The position numbers were made by a program, and so were the translations under genes. From assembly GCF_026343115.1 (NCBI RefSeq), contig NZ_JAPEMC010000001.1:62001-126000 (forward strand): a stretch of 64,000 nucleotides of DNA. The letters are read 5' to 3'. Below, piece by piece: positions 34,896 through 43,651 of the stretch. The stretch's first letter is position 1. Each line of letters opens with the position of its first letter. Source of the stretch: Streptomyces sp. NBC_00102 (GTDB taxonomy: Bacteria; Actinomycetota; Actinomycetes; Streptomycetales; Streptomycetaceae). The notes under the pieces are model-generated. The model saw nothing but the letters and a program-made list of their open reading frames with translations. It was not told the origin of the DNA and did no database searches.

Positions 34896-35702
34896 GGCGA
34901 CCGCGTCGCGGTCGCCGACCGGCTCCGCCCGGCCGATCAGGCGGGTGAGCGCCGGGCCGTGCTCGACCCGGGCGGGGAAGGCGTCGCCGGCGCAGCGCCG
35001 GGTGAGCGCGGCGGTGTCCAGCGGTGCGTGGGAGGCGAGCAGGACGACGTTCCCGAAGCGCCGGCCGCGCAGCACGGCGGGTTCGGCGACGACCGCCAGC
35101 TCGGTGAAGACGGAGGCGAAGCCGGCGAGCTGCGACCGGAGGAAGCCGAAGGGCGCGCTGTCGGCGAGGTTGGCGGCGTAGATCCCGTCCGTACGCAGGA
35201 CCCGGGCGGCGGCTCGGGCGTACTCGACCGAGGTGAGGTGCGCCGGGACGCGCGACCCGCCGAAGACGTCGGCGATCAGCACGTCGACGGAGCCGGGCGC
35301 GGTCCGCTCCAGCAGTTCCCGCGCGTCCTCGGCGTGCACGGCGATGCCGCTGCCGTCCGGCAGCGGGAGCTGCTCCGCCACCAACTCCAGCAGTCCCCGG
35401 TCGGCCTCGGCGACCCGCTGACGGGAGCCGGGCCGGGTGGCTGCGGTGTAGCGCGGCAGGGTCAGCGCCCCGCCGCCCAGGTGCAGGACGTCGAGCGGTT
35501 CCCCGGGGTCCGCGGCGGTGTCCAGTACGTGCGCGAGGCGTTGGACGTACTCGAACTCCAGGTGCGCGGGGTCGTCCAGGTCCACGTAGGACTGCGGGGC
35601 CCCGTCGACCGTCAGAAGCCACGCGCGGTCCCGGTCCACGTCGGGCAGCAGGCGGGCGGTGCCGTGGTCGACCTCGCGGATGACGGGTATGGGCTCGTTC
35701 AC
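34857..35702 (-). CDS. Spermidine-synthase-like (SAM-dependent) protein
   Basis: This 281-residue Rossmann-fold protein resembles polyamine aminopropyltransferases/SAM methyltransferases: the nucleotide-binding segment is VLHLGGGALTLPRY, followed by acidic AEADRGLLEL, the second site VHAEDARELL, and VLIADVFGGS. The usual DxxxD putrescine-binding acidic motif is not obvious, so polyamine synthesis is unproven and a methyltransferase-like role is possible. The GTG start at 35702 follows GGGGGA. The 3' end overlaps that of the convergent MFS gene. Confidence 0.8.
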   Translation of the reverse strand: MNEPIPVIREVDHGTARLLPDVDRDRAWLLTVDGAPQSYVDLDDPAHLEFEYVQRLAHVLDTAADPGEPLDVLHLGGGALTLPRYTAATRPGSRQRVAEADRGLLELVAEQLPLPDGSGIAVHAEDARELLERTAPGSVDVLIADVFGGSRVPAHLTSVEYARAAARVLRTDGIYAANLADSAPFGFLRSQLAGFASVFTELAVVAEPAVLRGRRFGNVVLLASHAPLDTAALTRRCAGDAFPARVEHGPALTRLIGRAEPVGDRDAVASPEPPEGAFSIG

Positions 35703-35851
35703 TCCCCCATTGTGAGGCGTCCGGCGGGGTGGGTCGTCCGGCGCGGAAGCCGGGCCCGCCTCCCCCGGGGTGGGGAAGACGGGCCCGGGCCGTCGGGCCG
35801 CTGCGCCGTCGGACCCCAGCGCCGGGTCGCGGCATGCCGTGGCCGTGGCCG

Positions 35852-37027
35852 TCAGAGCAGCGCGGTGACGGTGCCGGCTCCGACGGTGCGACCGCCCTCA
35901 CGGATCGCGAAGCCGAGTCCGGGCTCCAGCGGCACGTCCCGGCCGAGCTCGACGGTCATGGTGACCGTCTCCCCCGGGCGCGCGACCGCCGCCTCCCCCA
36001 GGTCCACATCGCCGACCACGTCCGCGGTCCGGATGTAGAACTGGGGCCGGTAGCCGGTGGCGACCGGGGTGGTGCGGCCGCCCTCGCGGGCGGACAGGAC
36101 GTAGACCTGCGCGGTGAAGCGGCGCGTCGGGGTGACGCTGCCGGGCGCCGCGACGACATGGCCCCGCCGGACCCGGTCCCTTTCCACCCCGCGCAGCAGC
36201 AGGGCCACGTTGTCGCCGGCCTGCGCGGACTCCATCGGCCTGCCGAAGGTCTCCAGACCGGTGACGACCGTCTCGGTGTCCGCGCCGAGCACGTGGACGC
36301 GGTCGCCGATGCGTACGGTGCCGCGCTCGACCGCGCCGGTGACGACGGTGCCGCGCCCGGTGATGGTGAGCACGTTCTCCACCGGGAGCAGGAAGGGCGC
36401 GTCGGTGTAGCGCACGGGCATCGGCACGTACGTGTCCACCGCGTCGAGCAGCCCCTCGATCGCCGCCGTCCAGCGCGGGTCGCCGTCCAGCGCCCCGAGC
36501 CCGGAGACCTGGACGACGGGCACGAGGTCGCCGCCGTATCCGTGGGCGGAGAGCAGGTCGCGCACCTCCAGTTCGACCAGTTCGGCCAGCTCGGGGTCGG
36601 CGGCGTCGGCCTTGTTGAGGGCGACGACGATGTGGTCGACGCCGACCTGCCGGGCCAGCAGCACGTGCTCGGCGGTCTGCGGCATCACGCCGTCGAGCGC
36701 GGAGACGACGAGGATCGCCCCGTCGAGCTGGGCGGCCCCCGTGACCATGTTCTTGATGTAGTCGGCGTGGCCCGGCATGTCGACGTGGGCGTAGTGCCGG
36801 GTGTCGGTCTCGTACTCGACGTGCGCGAGGTTGATGGTGATGCCGCGCCGGCTCTCCTCGGGGGCGCGGTCGATCCGGTCGAACGCGACGTACGAGGTGG
36901 CGGCTCCCGGCCGCGCGCTGAGGACCTTGGTGATGGCGGCGGTGAGAGTGGTCTTTCCGTGGTCGACGTGGCCCATGGTGCCGATGTTGAGGTGGGGCTT
37001 GGTGCGCACGTATGCCGTCTTGGACAT
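35852..37027 (-). CDS. tuf3: Divergent elongation factor Tu (EF-Tu3 type)
   Basis: This 391-residue EF-Tu is complete, with P-loop GHVDHGKTT, switch [15 protein letters not shown], switch [14 protein letters not shown] and the two beta-barrel domains. It differs from the canonical housekeeping EF-Tu in many places (DMPGH instead of DCPGH, NKAD instead of NKCD, a short domain I insertion), matching the third EF-Tu known in several streptomycetes. It is not in the ribosomal str operon but alone, which fits tuf3. Literature on tuf3 in other Streptomyces describes low or stress-linked expression. A CCCC-GCGA-GGGG hairpin lies in its leader. Confidence 0.9.
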   Translation of the reverse strand: MSKTAYVRTKPHLNIGTMGHVDHGKTTLTAAITKVLSARPGAATSYVAFDRIDRAPEESRRGITINLAHVEYETDTRHYAHVDMPGHADYIKNMVTGAAQLDGAILVVSALDGVMPQTAEHVLLARQVGVDHIVVALNKADAADPELAELVELEVRDLLSAHGYGGDLVPVVQVSGLGALDGDPRWTAAIEGLLDAVDTYVPMPVRYTDAPFLLPVENVLTITGRGTVVTGAVERGTVRIGDRVHVLGADTETVVTGLETFGRPMESAQAGDNVALLLRGVERDRVRRGHVVAAPGSVTPTRRFTAQVYVLSAREGGRTTPVATGYRPQFYIRTADVVGDVDLGEAAVARPGETVTMTVELGRDVPLEPGLGFAIREGGRTVGAGTVTALL

Positions 37028-37503
37028 GGCTCGTTCCTTGGTTTCGAAGCCGTGAGAGGGGACCCCTGTGCCCGTCCGACCCTCCCCTCGCGGGGTCCGC
37101 CGGACAGTCGGAGGAGGGTCAGCTTCGGGCGCCGCCCAGGAATGCCGGGGCAGCGGTGGTGGCTGCGGCGGGGAGTGCCACCACGGGGAGTGCCGCGGTG
37201 GTGGGCGTCGCCGCGGTGTGCGCGACGGCCCAGGCGTCCGCGGCAGCCTTCGGCGCGTCCGCGACTGCGGACGGCGCTGCGAGGAAGGCGTACCGGGACA
37301 TGCCTGGATGATGGCCGGTCGAGGCCGTGTGCGTCGACCGGTTTTCCGGCCGCGAGGCGCTGCCAGGGGTTCGGTCTCCGTCGACGGACGCGCCCGGCAC
37401 GGCGCGTGCGCGGCGGAGGTTCACCGCACCGATCCTGTCGGACCGTCAGATCATCACGCGTACATTACGGCGATCACATGCCTCTTTCCGTTACTCTCCC
37501 CAA
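37028..37503. other. Divergent region between tuf3 and TVP38-type gene
   Basis: Besides the doubtful 60-codon frame, the tuf3 leader (37028-37118) contains the stable hairpin CCCC-GCGA-GGGG and the ribosome-binding site AAGGAAC before the tuf3 ATG. The right end (37440-37500) is less GC-rich (CATTACGGCGATCACATG) and probably holds the TVP38 promoter. Confidence 0.45.
37119..37301 (-). CDS. Possible small Ala-rich protein upstream of tuf3
   Basis: A 60-codon frame begins ATG ([13 protein letters not shown]) and ends 91 bases before tuf3 on the same strand. Codon third positions are strongly G/C, as in real genes here, but composition is almost only Ala, Pro, Thr and Val and there is no good ribosome-binding site. 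It may be a real small protein or chance. Confidence 0.25.
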   Translation of the reverse strand: MSRYAFLAAPSAVADAPKAAADAWAVAHTAATPTTAALPVVALPAAATTAAPAFLGGARS

Positions 37504-38217
37504 ATGTTCGAACCCGTCCCCGCGGCCCGTCCCCGCAACGGTCCGGCCCTGCGCTGTTCGAAGGCGCTGCTGTCCCCCTGGTCCCGGTTCTCCCTGCTCG
37601 TGGTCGTACTGGCCGCCGCCGCGTCGACCATGCTGCTGTTCGACCCACAGCGGATGCTCTCCTCGGGCTGGCCGTCCCAGTTGACGGGCGGCACGGCGGC
37701 CCTGTTGTTCGGACTGGCGTACGGCGTCTCCACCGTGGCCTTCGCGCCGCGCCCTCTCCTCAACCTGGCGGCCGGAGCGCTCTTCGGTACCCAGACGGGT
37801 CTGGTCACGGCCCTCGCGGGCACCGTGCTCGGGGCCGGCATCTCCTTTCTGCTCGGCCGGGTGCTGGGGCAGGACGCGCTGCGCACCCTGGTGCGCGGGC
37901 GGTGGCTGAAGGCGGCGGACCGCCTGCTGAGCCGGCACGGTTTCCGTTCCATGCTGGCGCTCCGGCTCTTCCCGGGCGTGCCGTTCGCGGCCGCCAACTA
38001 CTGCGCGGCGACCTCGCGCATGCGGTACGCGCCGTTCCTCCTGGCGACCGGGCTCGGGTCCATCCCCAACACCGCCGCCTACGTCGTGGCCGGCAGCGAG
38101 GCAGCCTCGCCCACCTCCCCCGCGTTCCTCGTCGCGATGGGTTTCATCGTGCTGTCGGGCGTCGGAGGAGCGGTGGTCGCCTGGCGCAAACGTCATCGGT
38201 TCGGCAAGGCCGCCTGA
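37504..38217 (+). CDS. TVP38/TMEM64 (VTT-domain) membrane protein
   Basis: This 237-residue membrane protein of the TVP38/TMEM64 branch of the DedA superfamily has about five hydrophobic segments. The VTT motif is visible as MLALRLFPGVPFAAANYCAA and a preceding NLAAGALFGTQTGL. Members are thought to act as lipid scramblases or flippases. The ATG at 37504 is preferred to an in-frame upstream start. Together with the downstream uppP gene it may serve polyprenyl-phosphate recycling, which is inference from neighbourhood. Confidence 0.87.
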   Translation: MFEPVPAARPRNGPALRCSKALLSPWSRFSLLVVVLAAAASTMLLFDPQRMLSSGWPSQLTGGTAALLFGLAYGVSTVAFAPRPLLNLAAGALFGTQTGLVTALAGTVLGAGISFLLGRVLGQDALRTLVRGRWLKAADRLLSRHGFRSMLALRLFPGVPFAAANYCAATSRMRYAPFLLATGLGSIPNTAAYVVAGSEAASPTSPAFLVAMGFIVLSGVGGAVVAWRKRHRFGKAA

Positions 38218-38466
38218 TCCCGCACGCCCGCGCCGGGCGGCGAAGTCGCTGCGGCAAGGGTGCGGGGAAGGCCGGGAAGGGGCGGGAAAAGGGTCCTGGG
38301 ACGGGGGGCAGGGAGCAAGCCGTTCACCCGCAGGCGATACCCTGCGCCCGACGACAAAAGATCTCCGAGGCTCTCGCCTTGCCCTTTTCTGACCGTATTC
38401 GCACGCTGCCGACGTCTCCATGTCGTGCGGCCGTAGCCTGATCACCTCCGGGATGGCCTAAGCCCC

Positions 38467-39339
38467 ATGAGCTGGTTCGAATCATTCGTCCTGGGGTTCG
38501 TTCAGGGACTGACCGAGTTCCTGCCGATCTCCTCCAGCGCGCATCTGCGGCTGACCGCCGCTTTCGCCGGGTGGCACGACCCCGGCGCCGCGTTCACCGC
38601 CATCACCCAGATCGGCACGGAAGCGGCGGTGATCATCTACTTCCGCAAGGACATCGCCCGCATCATTTCGTCCTGGTTCCGGTCGCTCTTCGACCGTGAG
38701 ATGCGCAGCAACCACGACGCCCAGATGGGCTGGCTGGTCATCGTCGGCTCGATCCCGATCGGTGTCCTGGGGGTGGCCTTCAAGGACCAGATCGAGGGCC
38801 CCTTCCGTGATCTCCGTCTGATCGCGACGACCCTCATCGTCATGGGCATCGTCCTCGGCATCGCGGACCGGCTCGCGGCCCGGGACGAGGCGGGCGGCAG
38901 GCACCGCGCCGCCAAGGAGCGCAAGTCCCTCAAGGACCTGGGTGTCCGGGACGGCCTGATCTACGGCGTCTGCCAGGCGATGGCGCTGATCCCGGGTGTC
39001 TCCCGTTCGGGCGCCACCATCAGCGGTGGTCTCCTGATGGGCTACACCCGCGAGGCCGCGGCCCGCTACTCCTTCCTGCTGGCCATTCCCGCGGTCCTGG
39101 CTTCCGGCGTCTTCGAGCTCAAGGACGCGGGCGAGGGCCATGTCTCCTGGGGCCCGACGATCTTCGCGACGCTGGTCGCGTTCGTGGTCGGTTATGTGGT
39201 CATCTCATGGTTCATGAAGTTCATCTCGTCCAAGAGCTTCATGCCCTTCGTCTACTACCGCGTGGTCCTCGGCATCGTGCTCTTCGCCCTGGTCAGCGCG
39301 GGCGTGCTGAGCCCCCACGCGGGCGAGTCGGCGAACTGA
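38467..39339 (+). CDS. uppP: Undecaprenyl-diphosphatase
   Basis: This 290-residue BacA/UppP integral membrane phosphatase has catalytic motifs GLTEFLPISSSAHL (Glu-rich box) and PGVSRSGATISGGLLMG intact, with eight or more hydrophobic segments. It dephosphorylates undecaprenyl pyrophosphate to recycle the lipid carrier for peptidoglycan and gives bacitracin resistance when overproduced. The ATG at 38467 is close to the first helix (SWFESFVLGFVQGLTEF). A perfect 15-base terminator hairpin follows. Confidence 0.95.
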   Translation: MSWFESFVLGFVQGLTEFLPISSSAHLRLTAAFAGWHDPGAAFTAITQIGTEAAVIIYFRKDIARIISSWFRSLFDREMRSNHDAQMGWLVIVGSIPIGVLGVAFKDQIEGPFRDLRLIATTLIVMGIVLGIADRLAARDEAGGRHRAAKERKSLKDLGVRDGLIYGVCQAMALIPGVSRSGATISGGLLMGYTREAAARYSFLLAIPAVLASGVFELKDAGEGHVSWGPTIFATLVAFVVGYVVISWFMKFISSKSFMPFVYYRVVLGIVLFALVSAGVLSPHAGESAN

Positions 39340-39358
39340 CCGAGCCGTAGTGTGCGCC

Positions 39359-39393
39359 GCGCATGCCTCCAGGTTCCGCCTGGAGGCATGCGC
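39359..39393 (+). terminator. Perfect 15-bp hairpin after uppP
   Basis: GCGCATGCCTCCAGG and CCTGGAGGCATGCGC pair perfectly around a 5-base loop TTCCG, 19 bases after the uppP stop. Confidence 0.85.
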
Positions 39394-39434
39394 ACGTCAC
39401 GAGGGCATCCCCGGCATGCCCGGCTTCCCCAGCG

Positions 39435-39490
39435 TCCCAGTGCATCCCGGTGCGTCCCAGTACATCCCGGTGCGTCCCGGTGCATCGGCC
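39435..39490. repeat. 20-bp tandem repeat (x2.8)
   Basis: The 20-base unit TCCCAGTGCATCCCGGTGCG occurs twice with one mismatch, followed by a 16-base partial third copy. It is non-coding. Confidence 0.8.
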
Positions 39491-39639
39491 TGGCTCGTCT
39501 CCCACTTTTCTCCCACCGTCTCCCCGAAGCACACACCCCCTCCCACCACCGTGCCGTCGCCCCCGGACCGGCACGGTGCCGAGTCAGCGGCAGTCCCGCG
39601 CCGGATGCGACCCGCCCCGTGCCGTCGCACCCTGGGCGC

Positions 39640-39864
39640 ATGGCAACTCCTCCGATCGTCATACACCGACCGACCCCCTCGGGCGGCCGTCGCGTGACCG
39701 TCCACCACGAGGGCCGCGACGAGATACTGGGGCTCGCCCATTCGGACCAGGACGTGATCGTCTTCCTGGTCGAGGCCGGACTGGACGACCCCGACCGGAT
39801 ACTCGACAACCCGATGTGGGTCGAGTGGCGCGGTGGCCGGGCCCACCGTTACGAAGCGGCGTGA
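39640..39864 (+). CDS. Small conserved hypothetical protein (74 aa)
   Basis: This 74-residue protein (MATPPIVIHRPTPSGGRRV...) looks like a compact beta-rich domain (VTVHHEGRDEILGLAHSDQD) with a Trp-containing end (PMWVEWRGG). It has typical Streptomyces codon bias. I recognise the style of a widely conserved actinobacterial small protein but no function. It ends about 70 bases before the convergent permease gene. Confidence 0.65.
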   Translation: MATPPIVIHRPTPSGGRRVTVHHEGRDEILGLAHSDQDVIVFLVEAGLDDPDRILDNPMWVEWRGGRAHRYEAA

Positions 39865-39937
39865 CGCGGCGCCCCTCCGGACCACCCGGCGTATCGGAGC
39901 CGTACGAGGAAAACCGACGAGGTACGGTTCCCGCTCC

Positions 39938-40657
39938 TCACTCCCGCGCGGACCGGAAGACGCGGTGACGGGCGACGAGTTCGACGGTGATCGCCACGGC
40001 GATCGACTGCACGGCCATCAGCGCGACCAGGACGAAGAGCTGCACCGCACCGGCCATCAGCGGGCTCGCGCCTCCCAGCAGCATCCCGACGAACGCACCC
40101 GGCAGCGTGACCAGCCCGACCGTCCGCGTCTGGTCGAGTCCGGGCAGCAACGCGTCGGACGCCGAGGGCCTCGCGATCTCCACCCGGGCGTCCCGGTCCG
40201 AGAACCCCAGCGCCATGGCGGCCTCCACCTCGCCCCGCCGCTGCTCCAGCTCGTCCAGCGCCCGCCGCCCGGCCTGAACGGTGACCGTGAGCGCCCCTCC
40301 GATGAGGATGCCGGTGACCGGGATCAGCGCGACGCCCTTCACCGGTACGAGTCCGGTCAGCAGCAGCGACCCGACCACGGGCACCACTCCTGCGGCGATC
40401 GGTACGCACGTCAGCCACCAGGTGTGGTTGTCGGTGATCCGGCGCCCGGCCGTGCGCACCGCGACGGAGAACATGACGGCCAGGAACGCCAGCAGCCCCA
40501 GCACCTCGGTGACCGCCCACGTGATGACGAGGGACACCGCGGCGAGCTGCACCGCCGCCCGCACCCCGGCGACCAGGATCTCCCTGGCCCGGTGCGCCGG
40601 GTCGCCGGGAGACAGCCGGCACAGCCCCGCCACGGCCGCCGCCACCAGCGCGAGCAC
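39938..40657 (-). CDS. UPF0014 (YbbM/FetB-like) membrane permease
   Basis: This 239-residue protein has about six membrane helices and is of the UPF0014 family. The conserved cytoplasmic segment EVEAAMALGFSDRDA and the region DQTRTVGLVTLPGAFVGMLLGGASP are family hallmarks. The Escherichia coli relative FetB pairs with ATPase FetA in iron export. No ATPase gene is adjacent here, so its partner must be encoded elsewhere. The GTG at 40657 starts just inside helix 1; no other start is available before an in-frame stop upstream. Confidence 0.82.
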   Translation of the reverse strand: MLALVAAAVAGLCRLSPGDPAHRAREILVAGVRAAVQLAAVSLVITWAVTEVLGLLAFLAVMFSVAVRTAGRRITDNHTWWLTCVPIAAGVVPVVGSLLLTGLVPVKGVALIPVTGILIGGALTVTVQAGRRALDELEQRRGEVEAAMALGFSDRDARVEIARPSASDALLPGLDQTRTVGLVTLPGAFVGMLLGGASPLMAGAVQLFVLVALMAVQSIAVAITVELVARHRVFRSARE

Positions 40658-40727
40658 ACCCAGCAGGATGCCGAGGGGTGAGGTTGACCGGGAGGAGGGA
40701 TGCCGAGCTCAGTGTCACCGGCCCACC

Positions 40728-40826
40728 CTAGGACGTGTCGTCAACGGGCCGTCGTTCGGCCGGAGGCCGGGCCGGGCGGCGTCCGGTCCGTGGGATCGCA
40801 CGGCAAAGTCCGACGACACGCCCCAG
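40728..40826. mobile_element. MITE-like 99-bp element with 15-bp imperfect terminal inverted repeats
   Basis: CTAGGACGTGTCGTC at the left end and the reverse complement of CTGGGGCGTGTCGTC at the right end match at 13 of 15 positions and enclose 69 bases without coding potential. Size and ends fit a miniature inverted-repeat element. No clear target duplication is visible. Confidence 0.5.
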
Positions 40827-40860
40827 CCAGGGAGTGGCGGGCGGTGGGAACCCTCCGGGA

Positions 40861-41127
40861 TTACGGGGTGTCGCCCTGCCAGTCCCAGCGGTGGAGGTCG
40901 CCCCGGCGGGGGCCGTACTCGGCCCGGCCGCCCGGGCCGTAGGCTCCTATCTCCGTGATCAGGGCGGCCCCCTCGGCCAGCGCCGTCTCCGACCAGCCGG
41001 TCACGTCGAGGAGCAGCCCGTCCAGGGGGCCGCCGACCAGCTCGCGATAGGTGTGCCCGGGGCGCGGTCCGGGGTCCGGGTCCTCATGGTCGGCGCCGTA
41101 CACCCGACGCCGCATCAGCTCGTCCAT
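40861..41127 (-). CDS. Small conserved hypothetical protein (88 aa)
   Basis: This 88-residue protein begins MDELMRRRVYGADH and contains TYRELVGGPLDGLLLDVTGW and a Trp/Asp-rich end. Codon usage is typical. It resembles small uncharacterised actinobacterial proteins of unknown function, and no motif allows a prediction. It may be transcribed with the flavin reductase gene 47 bases upstream on the same strand. Confidence 0.55.
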   Translation of the reverse strand: MDELMRRRVYGADHEDPDPGPRPGHTYRELVGGPLDGLLLDVTGWSETALAEGAALITEIGAYGPGGRAEYGPRRGDLHRWDWQGDTP

Positions 41128-41174
41128 ACGGGCAGGATCGCACCCACCACTGACAACCGCAGTGCGCGGACAGC

Positions 41175-41798
41175 TCACCGCCCTTCGGGACCCTCGCCCT
41201 TCTGCCACTGGGCCCAGGGCACCCGGGCGATCTCGCGGATGCCGCCGAGCGTGCCCCACTCGTTCTTGCCGAGCCGGGTGAGCGGGCGCATCCGGGTGAT
41301 CTCCGGGTGGCCGTCCACCAGGACCGCGTCGTCGACGGCCGCGTGCACCACCCGGCCGAAGACCACGGTGGAGTCACCCAGGCGCACGGTGCTGTGCAGC
41401 TCGCATTCGAGCGCGACCGGCGACGCCGCGACCCGCGGCGGCGCCACGCGGAGACTGGGCTCCGCCGCGACACCGACCTCCTCAAACTCGCTCTTGCCGC
41501 GGGGGAAATCGGTACTGGTCGCGTTGATCTGCTCGAAGAGGTGCTCGGGCGCGAGGTTCACCACGAACGAGCCCGTCTGCTCGATGTTCCGCAGCGAGTC
41601 CTTCCGGCCGACCGAGGTGAACTGGACGACCGGCGGCGTGACACAGGCGATGGTGAAGAAGGAGTGCGGTGCCAGGTTGGCGGTGCCGTCCGCGGCGACG
41701 GTGGAAACCCACGCGATCGGCCGGGGCACGACCACGGCGGTCATGAACCGGTAGAAGGCCGAGGACTGCATGGTCTGAGGATCGAAGTCGACGCGCAT
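41175..41798 (-). CDS. Flavin reductase-like domain protein
   Basis: This 207-residue protein of the flavin-reductase/DIM6-NTAB split-barrel family has the segment FMTAVVVPRPIAWVSTV that starts the FMN-binding fold, LAPHSFFTIACVTPP, and SFVVNLAPEHLFEQ. It probably binds FMN and may reduce flavin with NAD(P)H for a partner oxygenase. It lies on the same strand just downstream of the biosynthetic operon (180-base gap), but no flavin-dependent oxygenase is in the cluster, so it may be outside the pathway. The ATG at 41798 is preferred to longer in-frame starts. Confidence 0.85.
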   Translation of the reverse strand: MRVDFDPQTMQSSAFYRFMTAVVVPRPIAWVSTVAADGTANLAPHSFFTIACVTPPVVQFTSVGRKDSLRNIEQTGSFVVNLAPEHLFEQINATSTDFPRGKSEFEEVGVAAEPSLRVAPPRVAASPVALECELHSTVRLGDSTVVFGRVVHAAVDDAVLVDGHPEITRMRPLTRLGKNEWGTLGGIREIARVPWAQWQKGEGPEGR

Positions 41799-41978
41799 GA
41801 TGATCAGTATCGCGCGCGGGCGGCGGACTCCGGCCAGGCATCCCGGCCTCGCCACATCGCTCATTCCGCGGAGGGTGTCCGGTGACGGCCGGCTCACGCG
41901 CCACCGGAGCCACACCTGCCCGCAGCACCCCTTCGGGACGACTTCCTCGGCCCCTCACGAGCGGGATACGCCCCGGGA

Positions 41979-42761
41979 TCACGCTCCTGTGGCGCGCAGC
42001 CGGGAATCCAGGTACGGCACCACCGCCTCGGCGTGCGAGTACGCGAAGAAGTGGCCGGCGTCCAGCAGCCGGAGTTCGAACGAGCCCGCGGCGGTGTGCT
42101 GCCAGGCCGCCACGTCGGCGGGGGTGACCTCCGTGTCCCTGGTCCCGGCGAACGCGAACAGGGGGCAGCGCACCGCGTGGGTTCCCGGGCGGTAGGTGTC
42201 GAGCATGAGGAAGTCCGACTCCACCATCTTGAGCACCAGATTCAGCATTTCGGGGTTGTCGAAGACCTCTTGGGGGGTGCCGCCGAACCTCTTCAGGAGG
42301 TTCACCACGTCCCGGCGGCCGGACCCCGGAGGGAGCCAGGGAGGAAGATCCGCATGGCGCGGAGGCGCCGCGGTGCCTCCGACTGCGAGGCAGAGCGGCT
42401 CCGGGAGCGGTCCGCCCGCGAGCACGCCGCACACCTCGTACGCGAGCAGACCACCCATGCTGTGGCCGTACAACGCCCAGGGGATGGGCGGTAGTCCGCT
42501 CAACAGGTCCGCGATCTCGGACACGGCGTGCCCGAAGTCGCTGTGCGGAGGCCTGCTCATACGGCTCTCCCGCCCGGGCAGCCGTATGACGCAGACCTCC
42601 ACGTCCCGCGGGAGAAGGCGCAGCCACGGCTGGTACGCGGCGGTGCCGCCGCCCGCGTGGGGGATGCAGACCAGCCTGTACCGGGGCCGCGCGCCCACGG
42701 CCGGGCGGTGCCACATCCGTGCGCGGGCCGCGGTGCCCGCGGTGCCCGCCGGCAGGATCAT
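41979..42761 (-). CDS. Type II thioesterase
   Basis: This 260-residue alpha/beta hydrolase is of the editing (type II) thioesterase family found with NRPS and PKS systems. It has VCIPHAGGGTAAYQPW, nucleophile elbow GHSMGG and C-terminal catalytic His in DAGHFFAYS. It clears wrong or stalled acyl groups from carrier proteins. The ATG overlaps the desaturase stop by 4 bases, so it is the last gene of the operon. A 17-residue lead precedes the core domain. Confidence 0.92.
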   Translation of the reverse strand: MILPAGTAGTAARARMWHRPAVGARPRYRLVCIPHAGGGTAAYQPWLRLLPRDVEVCVIRLPGRESRMSRPPHSDFGHAVSEIADLLSGLPPIPWALYGHSMGGLLAYEVCGVLAGGPLPEPLCLAVGGTAAPPRHADLPPWLPPGSGRRDVVNLLKRFGGTPQEVFDNPEMLNLVLKMVESDFLMLDTYRPGTHAVRCPLFAFAGTRDTEVTPADVAAWQHTAAGSFELRLLDAGHFFAYSHAEAVVPYLDSRLRATGA

Positions 42762-43651
42762 GCCCCTCCTTCCACGCGGCGCCGGGCGAGCCGGACGGGA
42801 TCGGGCCACCGGACGTCCCAGGCCAGCCCCGCGCTCTCGCACCACCGGATGACGCGCGCCGCGATGTCGATCTGGCCGCGCAGCACTCCGTGACGCGCCG
42901 AGGTCGGTTCCGCGTGGTGCAGGTTGTGCCAGGCGTCGCCGAAGGTGAGCAGCGCCAGCCACCACACGTTCCCCGACTTGTCACGCGCGGCGAAGGGCCG
43001 GTCCCCCGCGACGTGGCAGATGGAGTTGATCGACCATTCGACGTGGTGGACCAGCCCGATGCGCACCAGGGAGCCCCAGAAGAACGCGGTCAGGGCTCCG
43101 GACCACGACCACGTCAGCAGGGCTCCCAGTAGCGGCGGCAGCAGCACGGACACGGACACCCAGCGCCAGTACCCGCGGGACACCCGGACGACGACCGGGT
43201 CCCGCAGCAGGTCGGGGGCGTAGGTCACGAAGGACGCGTGCTTCCCCAACAGCCAGCCCACATGGGCGTACGCCATGCCCTTGGCCAGGGCCGGCGCGGA
43301 CGTGCCGAAGCGCCAGGGCGAATGCGGGTCGCCCGTTGCGTCGGCGTACTTGTGGTGCATCCGGTGGTCGGCCACCCATGCGATCGGCGGTCCCTGCAGG
43401 GCGAGGCTGCCGGCGACGGCAAGCCCGGTGTGAAGGGCCTTGTTGGCCTTGAACGCGCCGTGGGTGAAGTACCGGTGGAAGCCCATGCTGACGCCCAGCA
43501 TCGTGACGCAGTACATCGCCACGGCGATCACCACGTCGGTCCAGCCGATGCCCCATCCCCACGCCACCGGTACGGCGGCGAGGATCGCTGCGAAGGGCAG
43601 GCCGATGATGGCGTAGAGGGTCACGCGGTCGCGCCGGCCCGGGCGACTCAT
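42758..43651 (-). CDS. Membrane acyl-CoA/acyl-ACP desaturase
   Basis: This 297-residue integral membrane desaturase of the stearoyl-desaturase-like family has three histidine boxes: HRYFTH (59-64), HRMHH (96-100) and HNLHH (near 245), with the two pairs of membrane segments between them. It needs a di-iron centre and an electron donor. Inside this cluster it probably introduces a double bond into the fatty acyl starter made by the KASIII/KASII/ACP genes. Both ends overlap the neighbouring genes by 4 bases. Confidence 0.9.
   Translation of the reverse strand: MSRPGRRDRVTLYAIIGLPFAAILAAVPVAWGWGIGWTDVVIAVAMYCVTMLGVSMGFHRYFTHGAFKANKALHTGLAVAGSLALQGPPIAWVADHRMHHKYADATGDPHSPWRFGTSAPALAKGMAYAHVGWLLGKHASFVTYAPDLLRDPVVVRVSRGYWRWVSVSVLLPPLLGALLTWSWSGALTAFFWGSLVRIGLVHHVEWSINSICHVAGDRPFAARDKSGNVWWLALLTFGDAWHNLHHAEPTSARHGVLRGQIDIAARVIRWCESAGLAWDVRWPDPVRLARRRVEGGA

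Larger units (their letters stand above)
39340..39639. other. Gap between uppP and small conserved protein
   Basis: These 300 bases hold the uppP terminator and the 20-base repeat array. The region after 39491 is C-rich and contains no recognisable promoter or gene. Confidence 0.5.

Noticed and set aside
39640..41798. Genes from 39.6 to 41.8 kb considered as part of the biosynthetic cluster
   Set aside because: The flavin reductase and small proteins have no evident role in the pathway and are separated from the operon by a 180-base gap, so I place the left cluster border near 41979, with some doubt.
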